The translations under genes were made by a program, and so were the position numbers. A stretch of DNA of 64,000 nt, taken from NCBI GenBank assembly GCA_016786465.1, contig JAEUWC010000029.1, positions 18,363 through 82,362 of the forward strand, given 5' to 3'. Source of the DNA: Bdellovibrionales bacterium. GTDB lineage: Bacteria; Bdellovibrionota; UBA1018. Below are positions 52,810 through 61,343 of the stretch, in pieces. The notes under the pieces are model-generated. The model worked only from the letters and a program-made list of their open reading frames with translations, was not told the origin of the DNA and did no database searches. Each line of letters starts with the position of its first letter. Position 1 is the first letter of the stretch.

Positions 52810-53958
52810 TTAGATTTCGCTGAAATCGCGAACCAGACCTTTTTTGCGTTCAAAACGCGCAATGGCCAGGTCAATCAGTTCAGTCAATAGATCTCGGTAG
52901 GAAAGACCGCTGGCTTCCCAAAGCTTGGGGTACATGCTGATGTGGGTGAAACCGGGGATGGTGTTGATTTCGTTTAAGTAAAAAACGCCATTTTTCTTAT
53001 CCAAGAAAAGATCCACGCGCGCCATTCCTTCGCATTCCAAAGCAACGAACACGTCGCGCGCCAGATCCTGCGCCTGCTTCATTTGTGCGTCGGTCAGGTC
53101 GGCGGGGATTTTTAGTTTCGCGCCGTTTTCATCCACGTACTTCGCTTCGTAAGAATAGAATTCATGGGTCGGAGTAATTTCGCCTGCGATGCTGATCCGA
53201 GGGGGCGATTTCGGATCCAAAGATTCCAGCGCCGAAAGCTCGATTTCTCGGGCATTGATCGCCTTTTCAATCAAAACCTTGGTGTCGAATCGGAAAGAAT
53301 CATCGATCGCGGCTTTCAGCGCCGAAGCTTCCGTCACTTTGTGCACGCCCACACTGGATCCCGCGTTGGAAGGCTTCACAAATACAGGAAAGCCCAATTC
53401 ACGCCCCACGCGTTCGCGCAGCTTTTCTTCGGATCCTTGGTAAGATCCACCTTTTAAGCAGATGTAAGGAACCACCGGAATACCCGCATCGCGGGCCAAG
53501 CGCTTGGCGACGTCTTTGTCCATCCCCACGGCACTGGAAAGCACGCCGCAACCCACGTACGGAATTCCCGCCAATTCAAATAGCCCCTGGATTGTTCCGT
53601 CTTCACCGTTCGTTCCGTGGATCACGGGAAAAACGACATCGATATTGTAGGCGCCGCCCCCTTCACCAATGGTCATTAAAGTCGTACCAGGGCCAATCGC
53701 GTCTTCCGCGCGGCGAACTTCATAAGGGGGCAAGAACACTTCCGGGCGGTCGGCAAACACGGGAAGCGACCTAGGCGCCCCTTCCAAAAGCTGGGTGTCC
53801 CCTACGTTCCACTTTCCTTCTTTGTCCACGGACACGGGGATGGGCTCAAAGCGCTTTGGATCCAGATGACGGATCACCGAAGCCGCAGAAACCTGCGAAA
53901 CCTCATGTTCTCCTGATTTACCCCCATAAATGACCGCAACTCGAATTTTCTTCGCCAT
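52810..53958 (-). CDS. ddl: D-alanine--D-alanine ligase
   Basis: Makes the D-Ala-D-Ala dipeptide of peptidoglycan. 382 residues, with VIYGGKSGEHEVSQVSA, the FPVIHGTNGEDGTIQGLFE block (18 residues), VGVHKVTEASALKAAI, GFTHISMYPKLWEASG, and a catalytic ATP-grasp region with NEINTIPG. It is a single gene here with about 240 bases upstream of the lipoprotein gene. Function is secure. Confidence 0.97.
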   Translation of the reverse strand: MAKKIRVAVIYGGKSGEHEVSQVSAASVIRHLDPKRFEPIPVSVDKEGKWNVGDTQLLEGAPRSLPVFADRPEVFLPPYEVRRAEDAIGPGTTLMTIGEGGGAYNIDVVFPVIHGTNGEDGTIQGLFELAGIPYVGCGVLSSAVGMDKDVAKRLARDAGIPVVPYICLKGGSYQGSEEKLRERVGRELGFPVFVKPSNAGSSVGVHKVTEASALKAAIDDSFRFDTKVLIEKAINAREIELSALESLDPKSPPRISIAGEITPTHEFYSYEAKYVDENGAKLKIPADLTDAQMKQAQDLARDVFVALECEGMARVDLFLDKKNGVFYLNEINTIPGFTHISMYPKLWEASGLSYRDLLTELIDLAIARFERKKGLVRDFSEI

Positions 53959-54079
53959 ACCTTCCTATAGGATCAAATTGATTCGGAAAACGATCAAGGA
54001 AAACGCGCTCAAACGCGCTGCGTCTATATTGATTCCCCTCAAAAATGAGTGTTAGGTTCGTGACTCATCATATTTTATA

Positions 54080-54103
54080 GGGCGAGCGCATTTCTGTTCG
54101 CCC
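54080..54103. repeat. 24-bp palindromic element, copy E
   Basis: Arms GGGCGAGC and GTTCGCCC around GCATTTCT. The one change leaves a G-T (G-U in RNA) pair. It lies in the ddl-dehydrogenase gap, 31 bases before copy F (start to start). Confidence 0.85.
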
Positions 54104-54110
54104 GGGTTTA

Positions 54111-54134
54111 GGGCGAGCGCATTTCTGCTCGCCC
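54111..54134. repeat. 24-bp palindromic element, copy F
   Basis: Arms GGGCGAGC and GCTCGCCC around GCATTTCT: consensus. It ends 20 bases before the dehydrogenase ATG, close to its ribosome-binding site. Confidence 0.88.
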
Positions 54135-54153
54135 CTTGCGAAAGAGAGCAACT

Positions 54154-55455
54154 ATGTCTGGCGGCGATGGCTACTTGAGTTCACATCTTTGGGATACCAG
54201 CGATCTGTACCGCAACGCGGTAACTGAATTGTTGGAAGCGGCGAATGTCATGAAATTGGATCCAAACATCGCCGAACGCCTTCGCGTTCCAAAACGCGCG
54301 ATGATCGTCAGCGTGCCGATTCGTTTGGACGACGGCCACATCAAAACTTTCGAAGGTTATCGCGTTCAACACAATATGACCCTTGGGCCGGGCAAGGGCG
54401 GAATTCGTTTCCACCCCGAAGTGAACCTTTCCGAAGTCGCAGGTCTTGCGATGCTGATGACTTTCAAATGTTCGCTGGTCGGCCTGCCGCTGGGCGGAGC
54501 CAAAGGCGGAATTCGCGTCGACCCTTCACAGCTTTCGCGCCAAGAAGCGCAAGCGCTGATGCGTCGATACACCACTGAAATCAACATGATCATCGGTCCG
54601 GACAAAGACATTCCAGCGCCGGACGTCGGAACTGATTCGCGCCACATGGCGTGGATGATGGATACTTTTTCGCAAGAAAAAGGATTCGCGGTTCCCGGTG
54701 TCGTCACCGGCAAGCCGATTGAAATCGGCGGAAGCTTGGGACGCGCTGAAAGTACCGGACGCGGCGTGGTCTACACCATTCAGTACGCCGTTCAGTTCTT
54801 GAAGGACAACGGCAAGTCAGCGCCGAAAATCGATGGTGGCACAGTCGCCGTTCACGGTTTCGGAAAAGTCGGGGCTGTCGCCGCCGAAGAAATCTATCAC
54901 TTGGGTGCAAAAGTCGTTGCCGTCAGCGACGCATCCGGCGGCATTTACAACAAGAACGGCTTGAACATCCCAGATGTCATGAAGTGGGTTGAAAAAAATC
55001 GCGTGGTCGCCGGCTATAAAGAAGCTGAACCGATTTCGAATGACGAACTTCTTGCGCTTCCCGTGGACTTCCTGATCCCTGCCGCGATTGACGGCGTGAT
55101 CACGATGAAGAACGTGGGCCGCGTGAAAGCCAAGATCATTGCTGAAGGCGCAAACGGACCCATCACCGCAGATGCGATGAAGGATCTGGAAGGTCGCGGT
55201 GCTTTCATTATCCCGGACGTTCTTTGCAACGCGGGTGGCGTCATCGTTTCTTACTTTGAATGGGTTCAAGGAATTCAGAACTTCTTCTGGAGCGAAACGG
55301 AAGTGAACAACAAGCTGGCTGAAGTCATGTCCAATGCCTTCAAGCGCGTGACGGACAATTACTTGAAGTACAAATGCGGAATGAAGACCGCTGCTTTGAT
55401 CACAGGTGTGGATCGACTGAACAAAGCGATGCTACTTCGGGGTCTGTTTCCGTGA
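54154..55455 (+). CDS. Glu/Leu/Phe/Val dehydrogenase
   Basis: NAD(P)-dependent amino-acid dehydrogenase, probably glutamate dehydrogenase by length and motifs. 433 residues from ATG 54154 (MSGGDGYLSS). GPGKGGIRFHPEV and the catalytic-Lys motif GGAKGGIRVDP are in the first domain; the Rossmann part has TVAVHGFGKVG and PAAIDGVI, then AEGANGPIT and NAGGVIVSYFEWVQG. The stop overlaps the start of the next gene (GTGA). Confidence 0.93.
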   Translation: MSGGDGYLSSHLWDTSDLYRNAVTELLEAANVMKLDPNIAERLRVPKRAMIVSVPIRLDDGHIKTFEGYRVQHNMTLGPGKGGIRFHPEVNLSEVAGLAMLMTFKCSLVGLPLGGAKGGIRVDPSQLSRQEAQALMRRYTTEINMIIGPDKDIPAPDVGTDSRHMAWMMDTFSQEKGFAVPGVVTGKPIEIGGSLGRAESTGRGVVYTIQYAVQFLKDNGKSAPKIDGGTVAVHGFGKVGAVAAEEIYHLGAKVVAVSDASGGIYNKNGLNIPDVMKWVEKNRVVAGYKEAEPISNDELLALPVDFLIPAAIDGVITMKNVGRVKAKIIAEGANGPITADAMKDLEGRGAFIIPDVLCNAGGVIVSYFEWVQGIQNFFWSETEVNNKLAEVMSNAFKRVTDNYLKYKCGMKTAALITGVDRLNKAMLLRGLFP

Positions 55456-56852
55456 GGCCTTTTGGCCTTGGGTGCTCGGGCGGTCTTCGGATCTCGCGGC
55501 GGTTTCACCGCCGCTGGTCAGGGCTGTCTTGGGCGGGCGCTGTTTTGCTATTGCAAGCGCAGTCCGCTTTCGCTTGGGATCTGCACATGGCCTTCGTTCC
55601 TTGGATTTTCCAAGGGCTATCGCCGGAAGCGCAGAAGTTCCTGGAAAAACGCGTCTATGCCCCGTGCACGGAAGACGAAAAGATTCGTTACGAAAACTTA
55701 GCCGACGAACTGGGCCTAAACGCCAGAAAAGCGCCCAAGCCCATGCACCCAGACGGCTGCATGCAAGGTTCGGAATTGGTTTTGCGAGCAATCTTAAGCC
55801 AAGGGTCAGATGATCCCGATTGCGGGATGGATCAGGACCTTCCTGAAAAATTCGACCCCAAGAATCAACGCAAAATGATGGGGGGTGTGAAGGGCCCCAA
55901 TTCGCAGGGATTCCGTCACATGTACTTTGGGGGCATCGACATCAAGCGCCCCATTAAGACCTTTCAAATTCCTACGGGTGCCGTGGGCGAAGCCCCGACC
56001 CGTGCGCAGATCATGGCGGAAAAGGCAAAGTCGCTGATCGACAAAGGCGATCTGACCTGGGGGATTCGCACCCTAGCTTGGTCGCTTCATTATATTGAAG
56101 ACCTGGCGCAGCCTTATCATTCGACCCAAGTTCCCGATTTTGGAATGACCGCGCTTGGAAAACTTTTTCAGTGGCCGCCTTCCAAGGGATTCGAAGAAAT
56201 GGTTTCCGAAACGTCGCGAATGATTTCGAACTACCATTATGGATTTGAAGCCTACACATCGATCCGAATGCAAGAAGGCCTGACCAATCCTTATATTTCA
56301 TGCCTGGATCAACCCCGAAACCAAAGCCGCTTGGGTCCGAATGCGACATCGGCTGTTGCGACCCCTGAAATGTGGGCGCATGCCGTTGCCGCGTCTTCTA
56401 GGGACTTGGCCGCAGATATCGGCGCAGCCAGCCTGGATTTTTTTGGAAAAGACTTGATGAAACCAGGCGTCGACATCGCGAACAAAAAAGGCAGCTTGAA
56501 TTACCGCGAACTGGTCACGCGTCCTGATCTAACGGACAAACGGAATCGCTTGCACCAGGCGTCTTGCGTGGCTTTGGCCAATGCTACCCACGCGGCGATG
56601 CTGACGGTCGAATGGGCTTTGAAATCGATTTTGGAAAAAGAAGCCGCTGCAGCAAAAGCAGCAGCGGAAGCCGCTGAAAAGAAAGCCGCTGCCGAAGCAG
56701 AAGCCGCGGCAAAGGGCGGCACAAAACCTGGCGACAAGAAAAAAATCCAGGCGCCTGCCGCTTCGGTCACTGCACCAGACCACGGAGCAGACGCTGCAAC
56801 GGATTCGGCCACCGCGCCCCCGGAACCCGCCACGCCCAACGATCACGACTGA
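55452..56852 (+). CDS. Exported zinc-phospholipase C / S1-P1 nuclease-like protein
   Basis: 466 residues from a GTG overlapping the dehydrogenase stop. The signal peptide ends in LLLQAQSAFA, and cleavage there would leave an N-terminal Trp (WDLHMAF). In zinc phospholipase C and S1-P1 nucleases, the N-terminal Trp binds zinc. A second hallmark is LHYIEDLAQPYHSTQ, matching the H-D-Q-P-H motif of that fold. Other His/Asp residues (HYGFEAY, WAHAVAAS) may supply further ligands. The C-terminal 80 residues are Ala/Lys/Glu-rich, a helical low-complexity tail. Whether lipid or nucleic acid is cleaved is unknown. Confidence 0.75.
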   Translation: MRPFGLGCSGGLRISRRFHRRWSGLSWAGAVLLLQAQSAFAWDLHMAFVPWIFQGLSPEAQKFLEKRVYAPCTEDEKIRYENLADELGLNARKAPKPMHPDGCMQGSELVLRAILSQGSDDPDCGMDQDLPEKFDPKNQRKMMGGVKGPNSQGFRHMYFGGIDIKRPIKTFQIPTGAVGEAPTRAQIMAEKAKSLIDKGDLTWGIRTLAWSLHYIEDLAQPYHSTQVPDFGMTALGKLFQWPPSKGFEEMVSETSRMISNYHYGFEAYTSIRMQEGLTNPYISCLDQPRNQSRLGPNATSAVATPEMWAHAVAASSRDLAADIGAASLDFFGKDLMKPGVDIANKKGSLNYRELVTRPDLTDKRNRLHQASCVALANATHAAMLTVEWALKSILEKEAAAAKAAAEAAEKKAAAEAEAAAKGGTKPGDKKKIQAPAASVTAPDHGADAATDSATAPPEPATPNDHD

Positions 56853-56855
56853 TTT

Positions 56856-58166
56856 TTAGGAATGGTGCAAATCCCGGCGGATTCCCAGTTCCTTCATCTT
56901 CAGTTGAAGGCCCTTACGCGAAAGCCCTAACTTTTCGGCGCTTCGGGTGACGTTGCCGCCGCTTTCATCCAGCGCTTTCAAGATCAGTACCCGTTCAATC
57001 GACTGGGTCTGAACGCGAACCGCTTCTTTAAAGCTGGTCGTCGCCCCACCCGTTGCTTCATCACCTTTTTTCAGTTCTTCCGGAAGATCATCCCACGCAA
57101 TCACTTGGCCTTCCGACAGAAGAACCATTCTTTCCAAAACGTTTTCCAGCTGGCGAAGGTTTCCCGGCCATTCATACGACTGGAAACGCCCCATCACGCG
57201 ATCGTCGACCGAAGTCACTTTTTTTCCAAAGCGAACCGCCAATTCTTGAATGATGCCTTGAACCAGTCCCGGGATCTGATCCGGAATTTCTCGAAGACTG
57301 CTTAAGCGAAGGTTCATGACGTTGATTTCGTAGAAAAGATCTTCGCGAAACTTTCCGGCTTTAACCGCGTCCATCAGCGCAGCCTGATTTGCCCAGTGGG
57401 CCGCAAAAATCAGGCGTGCCTTTGGGCTTTCGGTCCGAAGCCACTGAAGCAGTTTGCTTTGAACTTCAAAGGGAAGCTCGGAAACTTCATCCAAAAGAAG
57501 GGTGCCCCCCATTGCGATTTCCAAGCGCCCTGGTTTTTCCAAAGTTCCAAAAATTTCAGCGTCGATCAGGTCCTTAGGAATCGCGGCGCAATTGACCTTC
57601 ATGAAAGGCTTATCTGCACGGGGTGACTTCTGGTGGATTTCTTCAGCAATCCATTCCTTGCCCGTTCCGCTTTCACCCAGAATCAATACGTGGCTGGGCG
57701 TTTTTGAAACTTTCGCGATCCAGGCACGTTGTTCGTCGTTGATCAGGCTGTGATGCGAACCCTGGGACCGCGAAGTGGGTTCGGATTCCGACCGAATCCG
57801 GGTCCGAATGGCCTTTTGAATCGAAGCCAATAGATCATTCTGTCCGAAAGGCTTGGTGATGAAATCAAAAGCACCCAGCTTAAGCGCATTCACCGCAGAT
57901 TCAATCGTACCGTGCGCCGTGATCATCACAATCGGAAGCGATGAACGTTCGCGCTTTAGGCGCCCCAAAAGTTCAATCCCCGACATTCCGGGCATGACTA
58001 GGTCCGAAATCATTCCGTCAAAATCTTCTTCCAAAGCGATCTTCAATGCTTCTTGCGGATCCCCCACCGAAACGACTTCGTAACCGGCTCGTTCAAGCAT
58101 GGTCTGAATGACCAAACGCAGGTTCGGTTCGTCATCGACCACCAAAATCCGACCCAAATTAGGCAT
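56856..58166 (-). CDS. NtrC-like response regulator lacking GAFTGA
   Basis: 436 residues. Receiver 1-120 has Asp55 (MISDLVMP) and Lys105 (ITKPF). The AAA+ core has Walker A GESGTGKE (164-171) and Walker B LLLDEV (223-228), but the stretch after EIFG (205-207) runs straight to TLEKPGRLE: the GAFTGA loop is deleted, about nine residues. Sensor and arginine-finger regions also differ (FAAHWAN; FYEINV with Glu at 280, not Arg). WPGNLRQLENVLERM and a Fis-type HTH (VTRSAEKLGLSRKGLQLKM) remain. It should not activate sigma-54 in the normal way; a repressor or sigma-70 regulator is possible. It overlaps the kinase gene by 8 bases. Confidence 0.88.
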   Translation of the reverse strand: MPNLGRILVVDDEPNLRLVIQTMLERAGYEVVSVGDPQEALKIALEEDFDGMISDLVMPGMSGIELLGRLKRERSSLPIVMITAHGTIESAVNALKLGAFDFITKPFGQNDLLASIQKAIRTRIRSESEPTSRSQGSHHSLINDEQRAWIAKVSKTPSHVLILGESGTGKEWIAEEIHQKSPRADKPFMKVNCAAIPKDLIDAEIFGTLEKPGRLEIAMGGTLLLDEVSELPFEVQSKLLQWLRTESPKARLIFAAHWANQAALMDAVKAGKFREDLFYEINVMNLRLSSLREIPDQIPGLVQGIIQELAVRFGKKVTSVDDRVMGRFQSYEWPGNLRQLENVLERMVLLSEGQVIAWDDLPEELKKGDEATGGATTSFKEAVRVQTQSIERVLILKALDESGGNVTRSAEKLGLSRKGLQLKMKELGIRRDLHHS

Positions 58167-60384
58167 TTATGACCTCCGTTGCTTCCGCACAAGGTAACGT
58201 TACTCGAAACTGAGCGCCCTCGGAAGGGCGACTGGTGACGTCGATACTGCCGCCCAGGCTTTCGATCGTTTTTTGGGAAATCGAAAGCCCAAGTCCCGTA
58301 CCTTGGTGATGGGTCGTAAAAAAGGGAACGAAAATCTTTTCCAGAACTTCTGGCGTCATTCCCTGGCCCCGATCGCTGCAGGACCAAATCCAGTAATCGC
58401 GACGTGATGCGCGATCGTGGCGGTGACGAATTTCCAAATCGATCACCTGTTCCGCTGGGCGTTCACCCGGATCCGAACCCAGTGGCTTGGGACCGTTTTT
58501 TTGGGTCACCGACCTGACTGCGTTTTGAATCAGATTGATCATCACTTGTTGCAGACGGTCTTCGTGTGCCATGACCCAAGCTTTTTGAACGCCGGGATGG
58601 GTAAAACGAAGATCCAAATGGGTTGGGATTCCTGGCTTGGCAAAGTCGATGGTCTTTTGGGTTAGACTGACCCAATCGACCTTTCCAACAGAAGCGCCGC
58701 CTGAAGCGACTTCTCCATCGTCGCTGCGCGCGAAACTTAAGAATCTTTCGACTACTCGATTCAGACGATGGGTTTCATCCTTAATCACGCGCAGAAATCG
58801 CGCCTGTTCTTCTGAAACATTTGCGCCGTCTTCCAAAAGTTCCGCAGCACCTTTGATGGCTCCCAGGGGATTTCGAATTTCGTGAGCCAAGCCGGCTGAC
58901 ATTTCGCCTAAGTGAATCAGCCTTTCGCGGGATTTTTGCTTTTGAAGCACTTCCAGGTTTCGCAAACTTCCTGCGACCTGTTCCAAAAACGGAATCAAGT
59001 AGGTCATGGGTCCCCAGCTGGAACCCCAAGTTTGGCTGGACATCCCCGCCAGTTTTTCCGAATTCACGACGATGAAACCCACGGGTTCTTTTCGAAATAG
59101 AAGCAGGAAAAACGCGTTTCCGCCCAGGTCCTTCAAGGTCTGGCTTAAGCGCCCTAAACGTGTGCGTTCAATCAACGAAAGCGACCGTTCCGCGTCGGAT
59201 TGAAGGACTGCTTGAAGGACTACTGGCAATTCTCCGCGGTCACCGTTTTTCTTGGCGGCTGTGACCAGGTGACTTTCCAGGGCCAGTTCGGTTTGGGCCT
59301 TGGGTTTGTAAGTTTCGGGCTGGCTTCCTTGACGCAAATCCATCACTTGATGAAACCGAATGCCGGTCGAATCCAAAACAAAAAGGCTGGCGCTTTCTGG
59401 ATCCAGCACCTGCATGGTCGTTGAAAGCGTCATTTCGTAAAGCGTTTCGGGTTGGACCCGGCCTTCACGTTCCAATCGAAAAAGCTCGCGACTGGCGTTT
59501 TGAATCTTGTCCTGCACGCCCCGAAAATCCCTGGAAAGCTGGCGTTCCAAGACCGTATCGACCCAGAACTGAATCGGCGAAATCAGATTCAAGACGACAA
59601 ACGACATCAGAAGCGAATAAAAGATCAGCGCACTATCGGATCCCACATCGAAGATCGAAATGGCTCGGTTCAAAACAAAAAGGACCGTCGCAAGAAGCAC
59701 GAAGGTCGCAAACTGGCCCAATAGCCCCACCATGTTGGGAATTCGGTTCTTGGTCAGACTTTGAACCAAGAAAACCATGTAGGCGGACATGATGATGTTT
59801 CCGAAAACGGGAAAGGTCTTGGGAAGCATCGGCGCGTGATCCAGCGTGGTGGCCATCAGAACCAAGATGCCGCCGCTGTAAACCATCGTTCGTCGCCCAA
59901 GGCCGGCGATCACTGGTCCGGGACCCATCGGGTAAAAACTGGATCTTTCCAGCCAAAGCAAAGTCGCCAAATGAACCGGAATCCAAACGGGCGAAAACGC
60001 GATCGCAAGCTTCCAAATTTCCGGCGAAAGAAAGGGCGCAGAATCCGACCATTTTCCCAAGACCGCCCAAGATAAGATTGCTCCGGCCAAGGCGCTACAA
60101 AGGATGACTGCTAAATTCGTTAGACGACGGTTCTGGGTCAGAATTCGAATGAAGGCCAGGCCGATCGGCGCTAGCCAAACATGAATGACCAAATGAACCG
60201 TGTAGGCCGGGCCCTGAGGGTACACGCGGCTGATGGCAAAGCTCATTTCCCAGGCCGCGATCACTAAGCAAAGGAAGAAAAAGGCCCAGTAAAGTCGGTT
60301 CCGGGTGTTTCGAAGCAAGGCCGATAGGCCAACAGTCAGCGATATCCCGGACACGACCCACGAAGTCTGCCCTAAAAGGTCCAT
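58159..60384 (-). CDS. Membrane sensor histidine kinase (7-8 helices, GAF-like, HisKA, HATPase)
   Basis: 741 residues. The N-terminal 270 residues form seven or eight membrane helices (for example WVVSGISLTVGLSALL and FATFVLLATVLFVLN). A GAF-like region follows (about 300-450), then HisKA (GEMSAGLAHEIRNPLG, His near 501) and HATPase (INLIQNAVRS, CSDRGQGMTPEV, GTGLGLSI). The layout resembles PrsK-type kinases. It precedes, and overlaps, the NtrC-like gene, so the two are a cognate pair. Confidence 0.9.
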   Translation of the reverse strand: MDLLGQTSWVVSGISLTVGLSALLRNTRNRLYWAFFFLCLVIAAWEMSFAISRVYPQGPAYTVHLVIHVWLAPIGLAFIRILTQNRRLTNLAVILCSALAGAILSWAVLGKWSDSAPFLSPEIWKLAIAFSPVWIPVHLATLLWLERSSFYPMGPGPVIAGLGRRTMVYSGGILVLMATTLDHAPMLPKTFPVFGNIIMSAYMVFLVQSLTKNRIPNMVGLLGQFATFVLLATVLFVLNRAISIFDVGSDSALIFYSLLMSFVVLNLISPIQFWVDTVLERQLSRDFRGVQDKIQNASRELFRLEREGRVQPETLYEMTLSTTMQVLDPESASLFVLDSTGIRFHQVMDLRQGSQPETYKPKAQTELALESHLVTAAKKNGDRGELPVVLQAVLQSDAERSLSLIERTRLGRLSQTLKDLGGNAFFLLLFRKEPVGFIVVNSEKLAGMSSQTWGSSWGPMTYLIPFLEQVAGSLRNLEVLQKQKSRERLIHLGEMSAGLAHEIRNPLGAIKGAAELLEDGANVSEEQARFLRVIKDETHRLNRVVERFLSFARSDDGEVASGGASVGKVDWVSLTQKTIDFAKPGIPTHLDLRFTHPGVQKAWVMAHEDRLQQVMINLIQNAVRSVTQKNGPKPLGSDPGERPAEQVIDLEIRHRHDRASRRDYWIWSCSDRGQGMTPEVLEKIFVPFFTTHHQGTGLGLSISQKTIESLGGSIDVTSRPSEGAQFRVTLPCAEATEVINA

Positions 60385-60465
60385 AGGACTGCGCTACCTA
60401 AAATTCAAACAGTCATCAAGTCATCGCAGGGGGGCGCCGATAGGACTGCAGGGAGCCCTACACGC

Positions 60466-60990
60466 ATGTCCGTACATTCATCCGGAAAACGTTTTAAAGT
60501 AAATCCAGTCGAGATTGGCATCTTTGCCGTCGTCACCCTGATTTTCTTCAATTCCCTTTACAGTCTTTTTCACGACCGCCCCAATATTGCGCAGGGCTTC
60601 TTTGCCCGGAGCAAGGCTGAAGCCGCACGCTCGCCGGCGGCTGCGGGGGCGACGGTCACCCAAAGCCTGGCTGCGCTGGGCACATCGACTTTGCTTTGTG
60701 ATAACGCGGTGTCGAATCAAGACACTCAGCACTTGAAGCTGCGGTTAAATGGGGCCATTTGCGGGGCAAAAACCCCCGAAGAAGCGTCTCAGCTGACCAA
60801 GACTTCGATTGTGAACACGACCAACCAATTCCGCGCGACCGTCTTTCCAGACACCCGGGGAATGAAGTTCACGACCGACTACATCCCGCTTTCAGAAGGC
60901 ATCAATGCCATCCAGCTGGACTTCACCTACACGGGTGGAAAAGTCGTTTCTCGCCGTTTGGACGTGAAGCGCGCGCCTGCTTCGAAATAG
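60466..60990 (+). CDS. Unknown single-helix membrane protein
   Basis: 174 residues with one membrane helix (VEIGIFAVVTLIFFNSLYSLF without its ends, about residues 15-34) and a periplasmic region containing two Cys pairs of note (LLCDNAV and AICGAKT), a disulphide candidate. The second half is beta-rich (AIQLDFTYTGGKVVSRRL). No family recognised. It is divergent from the sensor kinase, with 81 bases between. The stop codon TAG overlaps the left arm of the 32-bp inverted repeat. Confidence 0.65.
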   Translation: MSVHSSGKRFKVNPVEIGIFAVVTLIFFNSLYSLFHDRPNIAQGFFARSKAEAARSPAAAGATVTQSLAALGTSTLLCDNAVSNQDTQHLKLRLNGAICGAKTPEEASQLTKTSIVNTTNQFRATVFPDTRGMKFTTDYIPLSEGINAIQLDFTYTGGKVVSRRLDVKRAPASK

Positions 60991-61181
60991 TGCTCTGAGC
61001 ACCTTTTGATGCTCACTGCGATAAAACCGTCCGACTCTCGGGCGGTTTTTTTTTGCCTTCAGTTCTAAGGTGGTGAAGCCCACAAAAACCCTTAACCATT
61101 TTTGTCGGGTACTCTTCAAAAAAACCGTCGTGATTTCAGTCACATTTTACGCAGTGAGCATCAAAAGGTGCTCAGAGCACT
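60989..61181. repeat. Perfect 32-bp inverted repeat around a 129-bp segment, upstream of fliC
   Basis: The left arm (60989-61020) and right arm (61150-61181) are exact reverse complements over 32 bases. Each arm contains the small palindrome GTGCTC-T-GAGCAC. The enclosed 129 bases hold an intrinsic terminator but no gene. No target-site duplication is evident at the outer edges. Possible natures: a MITE-like element, an invertible segment, or a large RNA stem. Confidence 0.9.
61023..61054 (+). terminator. Intrinsic terminator inside the inverted-repeat element
   Basis: AAAACCG-T-CCGA / TCGG-G-CGGTTTT stem with CTC loop and a T-run of nine, reading from the 60466-60990 gene. Confidence 0.85.
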
Positions 61182-61235
61182 TTATTCCTGACTGTTTTGG
61201 TCTTATATAAATATTGGAAATGATTCACTATTTTT

Positions 61236-61262
61236 TAAAGGCGGCAAAAAATTCACCGATGA
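61236..61262 (+). promoter_or_regulatory. Sigma-28 (FliA)-type promoter of fliC
   Basis: TAAAGGCG, an 11-base spacer, then ACCGATGA. This fits the flagellar sigma-28 consensus TAAAGTTT-N11-GCCGATAA, with matches in TAAAG and in CCGAT-A. Confidence 0.8.
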
Positions 61263-61322
61263 GTGTTCTGTCAGTGGGCAGGGATTGCCCGTGATGGAAG
61301 ATCAGAACCAAGGAGGATCCAA

Positions 61323-61343
61323 ATGACTCTAACAGGAGGATAG
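61323..61343 (+). promoter_or_regulatory. Six-codon leader ORF before fliC
   Basis: ATG ACT CTA ACA GGA GGA TAG (MTLTGG) with its own AAGGAGG about six bases upstream. Its last two codons, GGAGGA, are the ribosome-binding site of fliC. Translation of the leader would therefore cover or free the fliC site. Confidence 0.5.

Noticed and set aside
60989..61181. Complete invertible switch with its own recombinase
   Set aside because: No recombinase or transposase gene is in the window, so an invertase-driven switch is only a hypothesis.
61270..61295. Sigma-54-like site upstream of fliC (TGGGCA...TTGCCC)
   Set aside because: Spacing between GG and GC is nine, not ten; the sequence is better explained as a short hairpin.
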